Shown here in pieces: positions 6,009 to 13,190 of a stretch of 13,190 nucleotides of DNA. A model generated the notes under the pieces. The model was not told the origin of the DNA. It did not search any database and worked only from the letters and a program-made list of their open reading frames with translations. Made by a program: the position numbers and the translations under genes. This stretch comes from Clostridium disporicum (lineage in GTDB: Bacteria; Bacillota; Clostridia; Clostridiales; Clostridiaceae): the NCBI RefSeq assembly GCF_001405015.1, contig NZ_CYZX01000034.1, positions 1-13,190 on the forward strand. The letters run 5' to 3'. Numbering within the stretch: the stretch's first letter is position 1; each line of letters opens with the position of its first letter.

Positions 6009-7421
6009 CTATAGTGACAATGTATTCTTAACTATATCACTTACTTCCTGTGCTTTTTCTAGTGTATCCATTTCGCAGAATACTCTTAATACTGGTTCCG
6101 TTCCTGAAAAACGTATTATCACCCATCCACCATTTTTAAAATATACCTTATATCCATCAAGGTATGATACTTTTTCTATTTCATAAGGAAATTCTATTGG
6201 CTTCTTATCTATCATTATTTGTTTTATAAGCTCTTCTTTTCTATTATGAGTCATTGCATAATCGCTTTCAGTCATAAATAGTTCACCATATTCTTTGCAT
6301 ATATCTTCATATATTTGTGATAATGACTTTCCTGTTACTGCAATCATCTCTATAAGTAATGATGCAGCATAAACTCCATCTTTACCTTGAATATGCCCTT
6401 TTACAGTTAATCCACCACTTGATTCTCCACCTATAATAGCATCACTTTCTATCATCTTAGCTGATATATGTTTAAATCCCACAGGCACTTCGTAGCATTT
6501 TTGTCCAAAACTCTCAGCAACTTTATCTAATAAATGTGTTGTAGCTATATTTCTAACTACAGGCCCATTCCATCCCTTATACTTTACAAGATAGTAATAT
6601 AAAAGAACTAATATATCATTTGGGTGAAGGAATCTTCCGTTATTATCTATAACTCCTAATCTATCCGCATCTCCATCTGTTGCAATCCCAATATCATAAT
6701 GTCTATCAAGTACATGTTGTTGTAACGCTCTTAATGTATCAACATTAGGACTTGGTAATTTTCCTCCAAATAGAGTATCATGCCTTTCATTTATAACATC
6801 TAATTCGCATCTTGCCGTAGATAATATAGTTCTTAAAGATGTTTGACTTACACCATACATAGGGTCTAAAACTACTCTTAAGTTAGCTTTCTTAATACTA
6901 TCCAAATCAATTTGTGAAAGTATACTATCAATATAATCGTTAAAAGGATTATAAGGTACTATTAATTCACTCTTAACAGCATCTTCATAATCAATCCACC
7001 TCAGTGGTTCATTTTCTAATTTTTCTATATAGTTTTCAACATTTTTAGTCACAACTTCGTCTGCATCTTTTCCACCTTTTGTGAATAACTTTACCCCATT
7101 ATAAATCGCAGGGTTATGACTCGCAGTTACTGCCATACCATAATCTAAACCTTGTTTCTTAACTTCAAACATCATTAAAGGTGTTGGCATTGACCTATTT
7201 ATCATCATCACCTTTATCCCTTCATAAGCTAAAACTTCAGAAATCCATATCATAGATTCTTTTGAAAGAAAACGTCTGTCATACCCTATCACTACAGTTT
7301 TCTTTTCTACATTTTCATCCTTCATCATTCTAGCAACTGCTCTAGCTAATTGTTGAATATTATCTTTAGTAAATTCATCACCAATTATTGCTCTAAATCC
7401 TCCGGTCCCAAACTTTATCAT
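6009..7421 (-). CDS. Phosphohexomutase (phosphoglucomutase/phosphomannomutase family)
   Basis: The 470-aa enzyme interconverts a hexose 1-phosphate and 6-phosphate. All four family motifs are visible: the phosphoserine loop TASHNP (Ser101), the metal site DGDADR (249-254), the sugar-binding loop GGESSGG (331-337) and the phosphate-binding loop RFSGTEP (437-443). The N-terminal substrate loop is GTGGFRA. The length is normal for a bacterial phosphoglucomutase/phosphomannomutase. The start is supported by AAAGGGGGT at 7430-7438. As the last gene of the phosphorylase operon it probably feeds Glc-1-P, or HexNAc-1-P, into central metabolism as the 6-phosphate. Which of these is used cannot be decided here. 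It lies about 40 bp behind the kinase gene, and the hairpin mosaic starts right behind its stop codon. Confidence 0.92.
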   Translation of the reverse strand: MIKFGTGGFRAIIGDEFTKDNIQQLARAVARMMKDENVEKKTVVIGYDRRFLSKESMIWISEVLAYEGIKVMMINRSMPTPLMMFEVKKQGLDYGMAVTASHNPAIYNGVKLFTKGGKDADEVVTKNVENYIEKLENEPLRWIDYEDAVKSELIVPYNPFNDYIDSILSQIDLDSIKKANLRVVLDPMYGVSQTSLRTILSTARCELDVINERHDTLFGGKLPSPNVDTLRALQQHVLDRHYDIGIATDGDADRLGVIDNNGRFLHPNDILVLLYYYLVKYKGWNGPVVRNIATTHLLDKVAESFGQKCYEVPVGFKHISAKMIESDAIIGGESSGGLTVKGHIQGKDGVYAASLLIEMIAVTGKSLSQIYEDICKEYGELFMTESDYAMTHNRKEELIKQIMIDKKPIEFPYEIEKVSYLDGYKVYFKNGGWVIIRFSGTEPVLRVFCEMDTLEKAQEVSDIVKNTLSL

Positions 7422-7437
7422 ATTTAGTACCCCCTTT

Positions 7438-7463
7438 TATATTTATTAGCTATATTTATTAGC
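7438..7463. repeat. 13-bp tandem duplication at the kinase stop codon
   Basis: The unit TATATTTATTAGC occurs twice in direct tandem (7438-7450 and 7451-7463), and its first 7 bases occur once more. One copy contains the kinase stop codon, so the last codons and the stop are duplicated into the intergenic gap before the mutase. It looks like a replication-slippage product with no evident function. Confidence 0.8.
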
Positions 7464-8571
7464 TATATTTTTTTACTATATTATTTACTTCTTCCCATTT
7501 ATCCTCTAAATCCTTTACAAGTTTTAATTGAGTTCTAGTTCTTACTAAATTGTGATCATCACAGCTTGTCTTATAATATAAATCTCCGTCTAAGTAATCA
7601 GTTAAAAATCTCATACCTTGTTCTAAAGTAATTATCTTAGCTCCCATTGGTAACATTTCAATTTCTTTTTGTGTAAGTCCATTATCTACACCTTCTATAA
7701 ATCCCTTAGTAAATGCTTCAAATAACCCTAAATCAACAAATACTTTACTTAAATCTTCTTCATCTTCTCTTGCAAATGTTGCTCCACTTCTTATTGCATC
7801 TCCAAAATCATATAAAGATAATCCCGGCATTATTGTATCTAAATCTATAACACAAATACCTTCTTTAGTATCTTTATCTAATAATACATTACTTATCTTA
7901 GTGTCATTATGAGTAACTCTTAAAGGCAATTCCCCTCTCTCAAGCATATCTACTAATGATGAAGCCTGTTCTTGCCTTTCTAATATAAAGTTTATTTCAT
8001 CAACTACCTTATCTTTTCTTCCTGATTTATTTTCTTTTATTGCATTAATAAAAGTTTTTAAACGTTCTTTTGTATTATGGAAATTAGGAATAGATTCATA
8101 AAGTAATTCTGCATTATAATCAGCTAACATATTTTGAAAATTACCAAAAGCTTTCCCAGCCTTATAAAAATCATCTTCACAACTTATTGTTTCATATGTT
8201 ATTGTATCTGGTATGAATTTTATAGCTCTCCAATAGTTTCCTTCTGAGTCTTGTGTAAAGCTTCTTCCATCTTTAGCATTTACCACTGTTATTGTCTCTC
8301 TCTCAATATCTCCATTATTTTTAGCTACTATATCTTTTAAATAATCACAAACCCTACAATAGTTATCCATTAGCTTTTCAACTTCTTTAAATATATAGTG
8401 ATTAATTCTTTGAAGTATATACTTTCTTTCTTCTCCACCTTCTAATTTTGTTCTTACTAAAAAAGTAGCATTTATAAGTCCTCCTCCGAATGGAACTACC
8501 TCTACTATATCTCCTTCAATATTTATTAAATCCAAAGCTTGTTTTGTTAACTCTAAAAAATTACTTTCCAT
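7459..8571 (-). CDS. NahK-like sugar 1-kinase (aminoglycoside phosphotransferase fold)
   Basis: The 370-aa protein is probably an anomeric kinase phosphorylating N-acetylhexosamine at C1 with ATP. Seen: the Gly-rich nucleotide loop PFGGGLINATF (27-37), the catalytic loop THNDTKISN (Asp223, Asn228) and the metal-binding DLD (243-245), followed by YDFGDAIR. The length is close to bifidobacterial N-acetylhexosamine 1-kinase (359 aa). Its start overlaps the end of the nucleotidyltransferase gene by 11 bp, and GGGAGGG at 8583-8589 lies inside that upstream gene, so translation is coupled. Next to a GH112 phosphorylase, it most likely acts on the GlcNAc or GalNAc that the phosphorylase releases. 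The pairing with a nucleotidyltransferase also recalls the AmgK/MurU pair of peptidoglycan recycling, so the substrate should be tested. Confidence 0.88.
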   Translation of the reverse strand: MESNFLELTKQALDLINIEGDIVEVVPFGGGLINATFLVRTKLEGGEERKYILQRINHYIFKEVEKLMDNYCRVCDYLKDIVAKNNGDIERETITVVNAKDGRSFTQDSEGNYWRAIKFIPDTITYETISCEDDFYKAGKAFGNFQNMLADYNAELLYESIPNFHNTKERLKTFINAIKENKSGRKDKVVDEINFILERQEQASSLVDMLERGELPLRVTHNDTKISNVLLDKDTKEGICVIDLDTIMPGLSLYDFGDAIRSGATFAREDEEDLSKVFVDLGLFEAFTKGFIEGVDNGLTQKEIEMLPMGAKIITLEQGMRFLTDYLDGDLYYKTSCDDHNLVRTRTQLKLVKDLEDKWEEVNNIVKKYS

Positions 8572-9487
8572 TTCTTTTTATACCCTCCCATAAGTTTTTC
8601 TCATATTTACCCTCATTTATCATCTTTTCAATAGCTTCTTTAACTAATACTCTATCTTCTTGATATGTTACACCGTACCATTTGTCTTTAGAATTCATAA
8701 CCTTAACTTTGCCTTTTCCACTATTAATTAAATTGCTAACAATTAACGGTATATAATACTCAGCTTTTATTGGATTATCCTTCAAGTCATTTTGTAAGAA
8801 ATATTTAAATCCTTTCTCAGTAATTTCAAATATAGAATTCATAAATCCCCACATATTCATTGAAACAATTGAGTTATAATCTACCTCAATCCACTCTTGT
8901 TCATTTTCTGTATAATAAGCAGCTTCTCCTTTTTTAATAATCCTAGTTCTCTCTACAACTTCCTTCAATTCACCATTTTCTACAGTACATATTCCTCTTG
9001 CTACATGCCCATTTTCAGATAAAGTATTTTTCAATTCATATCCAACCATCGCATGATGATTTTCTTCAGTATTATTATTTAAATATTCATACATTAATTT
9101 AAAGGACTCTTGCCCATAATAATCATCTGCATTTATAACTAAAAATGGAGATTTAATAACATCTTTTGCACATAAAATTGCATGACCGGTTCCCCATGGC
9201 TTTATTCTTCCTTCTGGTATTTCAAATCCTTCAGGTATGTTATTCATATCTTGTATTACATATTCTATTTCTGCAAATTTAGATAACTTATTTCCTATAA
9301 GCTCTTTAAATTCTTCTACAATTTCTTTTCTCAAAATAAACACTATCTTCTCAAAACCTGCTTTTATAGCATCATAAGAAGATAATTCTAATATAATTTC
9401 TCCATTTGGACCTATTTTATCTAATTGTTTTAATCCACCATATCTGCTACCTAATCCAGCTGCCATTACAAGTAATACTGGTTTCAT
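8561..9487 (-). CDS. Sugar-1-phosphate nucleotidyltransferase
   Basis: The 308-aa cytoplasmic enzyme joins a sugar 1-phosphate to a nucleotide from an NTP, probably UTP, releasing pyrophosphate. Seen: the N-terminal signature VMAAGLGSRYGGLKQ (7-21), the GTGHA loop (99-103) and the metal-binding INADDYYG (Asp121, Asp122), all in a Rossmann-like NTP-transferase fold. Ribosome binding site GAGGGG lies at 9495-9500. It sits between the phosphorylase and the kinase, so candidate products are UDP-GlcNAc, UDP-GalNAc or UDP-Gal made from the sugar 1-phosphates of this pathway. In the bifidobacterial lnp cluster this position is taken by a GalT-type uridylyltransferase, a different family. The nucleotide and sugar specificity are inferred only. 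Confidence 0.88.
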   Translation of the reverse strand: MKPVLLVMAAGLGSRYGGLKQLDKIGPNGEIILELSSYDAIKAGFEKIVFILRKEIVEEFKELIGNKLSKFAEIEYVIQDMNNIPEGFEIPEGRIKPWGTGHAILCAKDVIKSPFLVINADDYYGQESFKLMYEYLNNNTEENHHAMVGYELKNTLSENGHVARGICTVENGELKEVVERTRIIKKGEAAYYTENEQEWIEVDYNSIVSMNMWGFMNSIFEITEKGFKYFLQNDLKDNPIKAEYYIPLIVSNLINSGKGKVKVMNSKDKWYGVTYQEDRVLVKEAIEKMINEGKYEKNLWEGIKRNGK

Positions 9488-9513
9488 ATGTCCACCCCTC
9501 TATATTTTAATTT

Positions 9514-9540
9514 AACCTCTGGATAATATATCCAGAGGTT
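9514..9540. repeat. Perfect 12-bp hairpin between phosphorylase and nucleotidyltransferase genes
   Basis: AACCTCTGGATA (9514-9525) pairs perfectly with TATCCAGAGGTT (9529-9540) around a 3-nt loop. It lies in the 64-bp gap behind the phosphorylase stop codon. No T-run follows on the minus strand, so I read it as an mRNA-stabilising or processing hairpin inside the operon rather than a terminator. It could favour expression of the phosphorylase over the three downstream enzymes. Confidence 0.7.
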
Positions 9541-9551
9541 TATTCCAACAA

Positions 9552-11711
9552 TTATATCATATTAATCCATTTTATTTCACATGGAGCTAATGTCATCTCA
9601 ACCGAACTTCCGTTTCCATCATAAACTAAAGTAGTTTGCTCTTCATTTGAATTATTAACAACTGCATATTTTTTTGTTTCTAAGTAAGCTGATACTTCAC
9701 AATTTAAATTATCTGCATACCATTTTTTCATATCATCTTCTTTTCCTGCTGCATAGAAACAACTTCTCATAAGAATACGTGTATTTTGAATTGAGTATGG
9801 CAATCCTGCTATATAAACAGCTCTACCTTTTCCATATCTATTAGCAGACATTAAAAGATCTCCATTTTCATAGCATATAATTTCTGTATCATTACTCTTA
9901 GAGTAAACATTCTTTTGACTTTCTCCAAAATCAAATGGCTCAACTACATCTTCAGTTATAAAGTGTTTCTCTACAGGAGTCTTGAAGTATTTATCTGTGC
10001 TTAATGAGAATCCTAATTCTTTATCAACACCTAATGCTTCTGCAAGTTGGAAGAAGTGTCCTCCCTCTAATACTGCTGAAGGTTCACCAATACCAACAAA
10101 TCCTCCTCCATTATAAATCCATCCTCTTAAAGCAGTTACAATTTCTTTATCTAACCACTTTTCTCCACCACTGAATGATGTACCTGCATCACCAGCATTT
10201 ATAATCACATCTATATCACTTGGAACACCATTTGCTTTTATATCATCAAAGCTTATAAACTCTACATCTAAGCTCATTCCACTTAGTGATTCTATAATTC
10301 CAAGATAAGTATATATTTGCTTATACCATAATGCATGTGCAACCATATGAGTTTGCCAACTTCTTAATTTACCAAAACAATTTAACACTCCAACTTTTAA
10401 TCCACAGTATGGTTTAGAATTATCTATATTATCATATATTTCTCTAAACTCATCACATACAGATTCGATGTACTCAACAAATTTAGGGAATTTATAAGCT
10501 AAAGATAAATATCCACCATATCCAATTCTATCTACTGGTTTTCTCATAATAGCCCTACGTGCAGTTATCCAATTATCTCTAGCCTCTATAGTTGGATCAT
10601 TTCCTTCATAGAATGTATCAGGGAAGAAGTATGGTAAGAATCTTCCTTCAGTATACTTAACTCCAGGAATATCTGAAATCATTCTTAAAGTAGCTCCCCC
10701 ACCAACAGAACCAACTACTCCATCTAGTCCTATACTTTCAAAGTACTTTCCATATGGCTCAGTTCCAATCCAGTTATCTCCTAAGAACATCATAGCTTCT
10801 CTTCCAGCTTCATGAACTACATCAACTAACTTCTTAACATTTTCAGCTACGAATTGTTGTTGGAAATCTATATAATCTAAAAATGCCTTAGAAGGAACTC
10901 TAAATGGAGAATTATAATAACCTTGGTCTATAATATCTTCTGGTCTTAATCTATATCCTTTTACTTTTTCAAATTCATCTAAAGCTTCTGGACTAACACT
11001 TGAACTATATCCAAACCAATCAACAAATTTTTCTTTAGCTAAGTCATTAAATACTAAAGTAAAATGATAGAAGAAAGTTGTAAATCTTACTACATTCGAT
11101 TCTGGATGTTCATCTAACCAATTATGCATAGCTTCTATTATGTGTTTATTAGTCTTTGGCTTTCTTGCATCAAATGGCATTTCATGAGGCTTGTCTCCCC
11201 AATTGTTAGTTATATGATTATACATTTGTGTTGGATCCCAAATGCAATAAGCTAAGAAGGACACTGTATATTCATGCCATTTACTAACATTGTTTATTTC
11301 TACTTCGCCAGTTTCTTCACTATATGTCCAATTTTCTGTAGGTACTACTTCGTTGGTAGTTCTATCAATAACTTCCCACCAAGTTTTTATATCATGATAA
11401 GTATCTGGTTCTACTTGCTCTGCAAAATAACCATCCATTATTTTTATAGTTAACTTGTCTTCTACAGCAACATGATGCTTTGTCATTAAATATGTTTGTT
11501 GTAATTCTTCTCTATTAGCTTCAGCCCACTCATTATCTCCACGAGCAACAAAATATGTTGAATATATTCTCTCAGCTAACCCCTTTATTTCTCTTGGTAA
11601 CTTAAATCCATCACAATCTCTTATTCCATCAGCACCCCATTTTTCTGCAATTTCTAAAGTTTCCTTTATAAAATTATCATCTGTTGGAATCGTAACTCTC
11701 CCTTTGTTCAT
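9552..11711 (-). CDS. lnpA: 1,3-beta-galactosyl-N-acetylhexosamine phosphorylase (GH112)
   Basis: The 719-aa cytoplasmic enzyme phosphorolyses Gal-beta-1,3-GlcNAc (lacto-N-biose, milk) or Gal-beta-1,3-GalNAc (galacto-N-biose, mucin) to alpha-Gal-1-P and the free HexNAc. Seen: the GH112 N-terminus GRVTIPTDDNFIKETLE followed by EKWGADGIRDCDG, then DNEWAEANREELQQTY, a TIM-barrel region with GDNWIGTEPYGKYF in which Asp312 corresponds to the general acid (Asp313 in the B. longum enzyme), SVGGGATLRMISDIPGVKYTEGR-type barrel residues, a Rossmann-like central domain (about 455-610) and a C-terminal beta-domain ending in PCEIKW. Length fits the family. The start is set by GAGAGGTG at 11716-11723. GH112 also includes galactosyl-rhamnose phosphorylases; the kinase and nucleotidyltransferase downstream favour the HexNAc-specific type. 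It is the first gene of the operon and is divergent from an AraC-type regulator. Confidence 0.93.
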   Translation of the reverse strand: MNKGRVTIPTDDNFIKETLEIAEKWGADGIRDCDGFKLPREIKGLAERIYSTYFVARGDNEWAEANREELQQTYLMTKHHVAVEDKLTIKIMDGYFAEQVEPDTYHDIKTWWEVIDRTTNEVVPTENWTYSEETGEVEINNVSKWHEYTVSFLAYCIWDPTQMYNHITNNWGDKPHEMPFDARKPKTNKHIIEAMHNWLDEHPESNVVRFTTFFYHFTLVFNDLAKEKFVDWFGYSSSVSPEALDEFEKVKGYRLRPEDIIDQGYYNSPFRVPSKAFLDYIDFQQQFVAENVKKLVDVVHEAGREAMMFLGDNWIGTEPYGKYFESIGLDGVVGSVGGGATLRMISDIPGVKYTEGRFLPYFFPDTFYEGNDPTIEARDNWITARRAIMRKPVDRIGYGGYLSLAYKFPKFVEYIESVCDEFREIYDNIDNSKPYCGLKVGVLNCFGKLRSWQTHMVAHALWYKQIYTYLGIIESLSGMSLDVEFISFDDIKANGVPSDIDVIINAGDAGTSFSGGEKWLDKEIVTALRGWIYNGGGFVGIGEPSAVLEGGHFFQLAEALGVDKELGFSLSTDKYFKTPVEKHFITEDVVEPFDFGESQKNVYSKSNDTEIICYENGDLLMSANRYGKGRAVYIAGLPYSIQNTRILMRSCFYAAGKEDDMKKWYADNLNCEVSAYLETKKYAVVNNSNEEQTTLVYDGNGSSVEMTLAPCEIKWINMI

Positions 11712-12014
11712 TTCGCACCTCTCCCGTCCTTTTATACATAAATTATTATTTTTTCTTAAATCAACTTAAAATAAAATATATAAAATCACTAATAAATACT
11801 TTATTATTTCCTTATTTATAATAATCACTATGATTTCTATATTTATTACTTCTAGTTTAATTTTTAGTAATTGTTTTCACAACAATATTATTGCTGATTT
11901 ATTTAACTATATTGTTATAATGGACAACATATTTTAATAGTTTTTTCTATATTTTTCATTTTATTATATTTTTTGTGATATAATTATAATATATTGCGTA
12001 TAAGAGGTATTTTT
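11712..12014. promoter_or_regulatory. Divergent control region between phosphorylase and AraC-type regulator
   Basis: This 303-bp, strongly AT-rich gap must hold the promoters of both divergent units. Rightward, two extended -10 motifs stand out: TGATATAAT (11976-11984), 31 nt before the regulator ATG, and TGTTATAAT (11913-11921). Leftward, a pair TTGTGA (about 11882-11877) and TAAACT 17 nt on is possible but weak. ATTGTTTTCA at about 11869-11878 recurs in the leader of the transporter operon near 5440 and might be part of an operator. AACAAT and ATTGCTGAT-type near-palindromic patches lie beside it. I see no small gene here. Confidence 0.5.
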
Positions 12015-12902
12015 ATGGGAAACACAAGATATTTATTAACCAAAAACAATGTATATGACTTAGACTTTGAACTTATATATATAAGCAAGTCAAAATTTGA
12101 AAACGATTGGCATAGTACCCTTCACATGCACCCTTTTACCGAAATATTTTTTATAACTAGTGGACAAGGTACTTTCCAAATAGGAGATGAAATAGTTTCT
12201 GTTAAAGAATCTGATTTAATTCTTATTAATCCGAACTGTTCACATACTGAACGATCTGTTAGCTCATCTAATCCATTAGAATATATAGTATTTGCAATCA
12301 ATAATCTTGCTATCGGCATATCACCTTCTACTCTAAATGAAGATAATAGTAAAGATGCTTTAAATACATATAAAGTACTGAATTTTAATAAGAAAAAAAG
12401 TGAAATTTTATATAATTTAAATACGCTTATAAATGAATTAGAAGAAAAAAACCTTAATTATGAATTGGCTTGTAAAAGTATATTAACTTTATTTCTTATA
12501 CAAGTTATGAGAAATACTAGTTCAGATATATTTATTACTGAGAATTTTGAAAAAGTAAATATAGAATGTATGAAGATAAAAAACTATATAGACTCTCATT
12601 ACTCTGAGAATATAACTTTAGACTTTTTATCTAACTTAACTTATGTTAATAAGTTTCATCTTGTTCATCTATTTACTAAAGAAATGGGTATTTCACCTAT
12701 AAACTATCTTATAAATAAAAGAATAGATGAATCAAAAAACTTATTAATTACTACTAATTATTCTATTCGCGATATTTCATCAATAGTTGGATTTTCAAAT
12801 TCATCATATTTTAGTCAAATGTTTAAAAAGATAGCTGGTATATCTCCTAAGGATTTTCGTTTAAATAATTCTAAAAAGCAAACTGAAAATAAATTAGCCT
12901 AA
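12015..12902 (+). CDS. AraC-family transcriptional regulator with N-terminal cupin sensor domain
   Basis: The 295-aa protein is a sugar-responsive DNA-binding regulator. Seen: an N-terminal cupin domain (about residues 15-100) with LHMHPFTEIFFITSGQGTF and the later INPNCSHTER, a helical linker (about 110-180), and a C-terminal AraC double helix-turn-helix (about 190-285) with LDFLSNLTYVNKFHLVHLFTKEMGISP and the signature IRDISSIVGFSNSSYFSQMFKKIAGISPKDFR. The open frame reaches a TTG at 11994, but AAGAGG (12002-12007) fits the ATG at 12015 with 7-nt spacing. It is divergent from the phosphorylase operon, so it probably activates that operon, and perhaps the transporter, in response to a pathway sugar. 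The inducer is unknown. Confidence 0.92.
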   Translation: MGNTRYLLTKNNVYDLDFELIYISKSKFENDWHSTLHMHPFTEIFFITSGQGTFQIGDEIVSVKESDLILINPNCSHTERSVSSSNPLEYIVFAINNLAIGISPSTLNEDNSKDALNTYKVLNFNKKKSEILYNLNTLINELEEKNLNYELACKSILTLFLIQVMRNTSSDIFITENFEKVNIECMKIKNYIDSHYSENITLDFLSNLTYVNKFHLVHLFTKEMGISPINYLINKRIDESKNLLITTNYSIRDISSIVGFSNSSYFSQMFKKIAGISPKDFRLNNSKKQTENKLA

Positions 12903-12930
12903 TAATAAATTTTATCTTTTTACTATATAA

Positions 12931-12973
12931 AAAAGGGAAACTATCTGATAAAAATTCAGATAGTTTCCCTTTT
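12931..12973. terminator. Rho-independent terminator behind the AraC-type gene
   Basis: A perfect 18-bp stem (12931-12948 with 12956-12973) encloses a 7-nt loop. The stem base is AAAAGGG/CCCTTTT, giving T-runs on both strands, so it can work in both directions. It stops the regulator transcript and shields it from leftward transcription out of the tRNA cluster. Confidence 0.9.
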
Positions 12974-12974
12974 A

Positions 12975-13006
12975 TTAATATAATTATATTAATTTAATTA
13001 TATTAA
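12975..13006. repeat. AT-only palindrome behind the terminator
   Basis: Arms 12975-12986 and 12995-13006 are perfect 12-bp complements around an 8-nt loop, made only of A and T. The gap up to 13071 shows nothing else recognisable. In such AT-rich DNA this may be low-complexity chance. Confidence 0.5.
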
Positions 13007-13071
13007 ATTATTTTCATTACAAATTTACTATTATTTATTTAAACTTTGATTAAACAATATTTAAATATAAT

Positions 13072-13101
13072 AAAAAAAGCAACCATTAACATGATTGCTT
13101 T
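13072..13101 (-). terminator. Terminator of the leftward tRNA cluster
   Basis: On the minus strand AAAGCAATCAT (13101-13091) pairs with ATGGTTGCTTT (13086-13076), one mismatch, with a 4-nt loop, followed by a run of T residues (13078-13072). It begins 3 nt behind the tRNA-Gly CCA end, so the tRNA transcript ends here. Confidence 0.8.
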
Positions 13102-13104
13102 ACT

Positions 13105-13178
13105 TGGAGCGGGTAGTGGGAATCGAACCCACCTTTCCAGCTTGGAAGGCTGGAGTATTACCGATATACGATACCCGC
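13105..13178 (-). tRNA. tRNA-Gly (anticodon TCC)
   Basis: Read on the minus strand, the 74-nt sequence has acceptor stem GCGGGTA/TACCCGC with discriminator T and an encoded CCA. The anticodon stem CCAGC/GCTGG holds the loop CTTCCAA, giving anticodon TCC. The T-arm is GTGGG-TTCGATT-CCCAC. It is the last gene of a leftward tRNA cluster entering from the right edge. Confidence 0.95.
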
Positions 13179-13183
13179 ATATT

Positions 13184-13190
13184 TGGAGCG
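13184..13190 (-). tRNA. 3' end of another tRNA, cut by the window edge
   Basis: Only seven bases are inside the window. On the minus strand they read CGCTCCA, identical to the last seven bases of the neighbouring tRNA-Gly including CCA, and they lie 5 nt upstream of it. This spacing fits a tandem tRNA cluster. A second glycine tRNA is possible, but the identity cannot be read. Confidence 0.6.

Noticed and set aside
12122..12319. Minus-strand open frame of 65 codons
   Set aside because: It lies antisense within the cupin domain of the AraC-type gene, which has strong family motifs. No independent support.

Overview
The window looks like chromosomal DNA from a low-GC, Gram-positive anaerobe of the Firmicutes, most likely Clostridia. 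Support comes from very AT-rich coding and intergenic DNA, strong AGGAGG-type ribosome binding sites, the 5' end of a Firmicutes-like 16S rRNA gene, tRNA genes with encoded CCA ends, a lipoprotein-type solute-binding protein and a Cys-type sulfatase. I do not name a species.

Layout. Positions 1-70 are the start of a 16S rRNA gene running leftward off the window, with a leader and two promoter-like sites upstream (to about 345). A leftward operon follows: lipoprotein sugar-binding protein (5358-4060), two ABC permeases (3955-3053 and 3038-2163) and a sulfatase without signal peptide (1993-548), closed by a terminator. A tRNA-Arg(TCG) gene lies on the other strand (5684-5760). Next to it is a striking 210-bp mosaic of mini-hairpins (about 5796-6005). 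A second leftward operon follows: GH112 galacto-N-biose/lacto-N-biose phosphorylase (11711-9552), sugar-1-phosphate nucleotidyltransferase (9487-8561), NahK-like sugar kinase (8571-7459) and phosphohexomutase (7421-6009). A divergent AraC-family regulator (12015-12902) has a perfect 18-bp terminator behind it. A leftward tRNA cluster, tRNA-Gly(TCC) plus the end of another tRNA, closes the window.

How the genes fit together (inference from families and order). The binding protein and permeases import a small host-glycan oligosaccharide, with an ATPase encoded elsewhere. The cytoplasmic sulfatase would remove a sulfate ester from the imported sugar. The GH112 enzyme would split Gal-beta-1,3-HexNAc with phosphate into Gal-1-P and HexNAc. 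The kinase would phosphorylate HexNAc at C1, the nucleotidyltransferase would make a UDP-sugar, and the mutase would pass sugar-1-P to the 6-phosphate. The AraC protein probably controls the phosphorylase operon and perhaps the transporter. This resembles the bifidobacterial lnpABCD pathway, but with a pyrophosphorylase-type enzyme and a mutase in place of GalT and GalE, and with a sulfatase added. It suggests use of sulfated mucin or milk-type disaccharides.

Most unusual items: the two-fold symmetric hairpin mosaic between tRNA-Arg and the mutase gene; a 30-codon open stretch directly behind the second permease that looks like the tail of a lost gene; and hairpins at three operon junctions that could set different expression levels.
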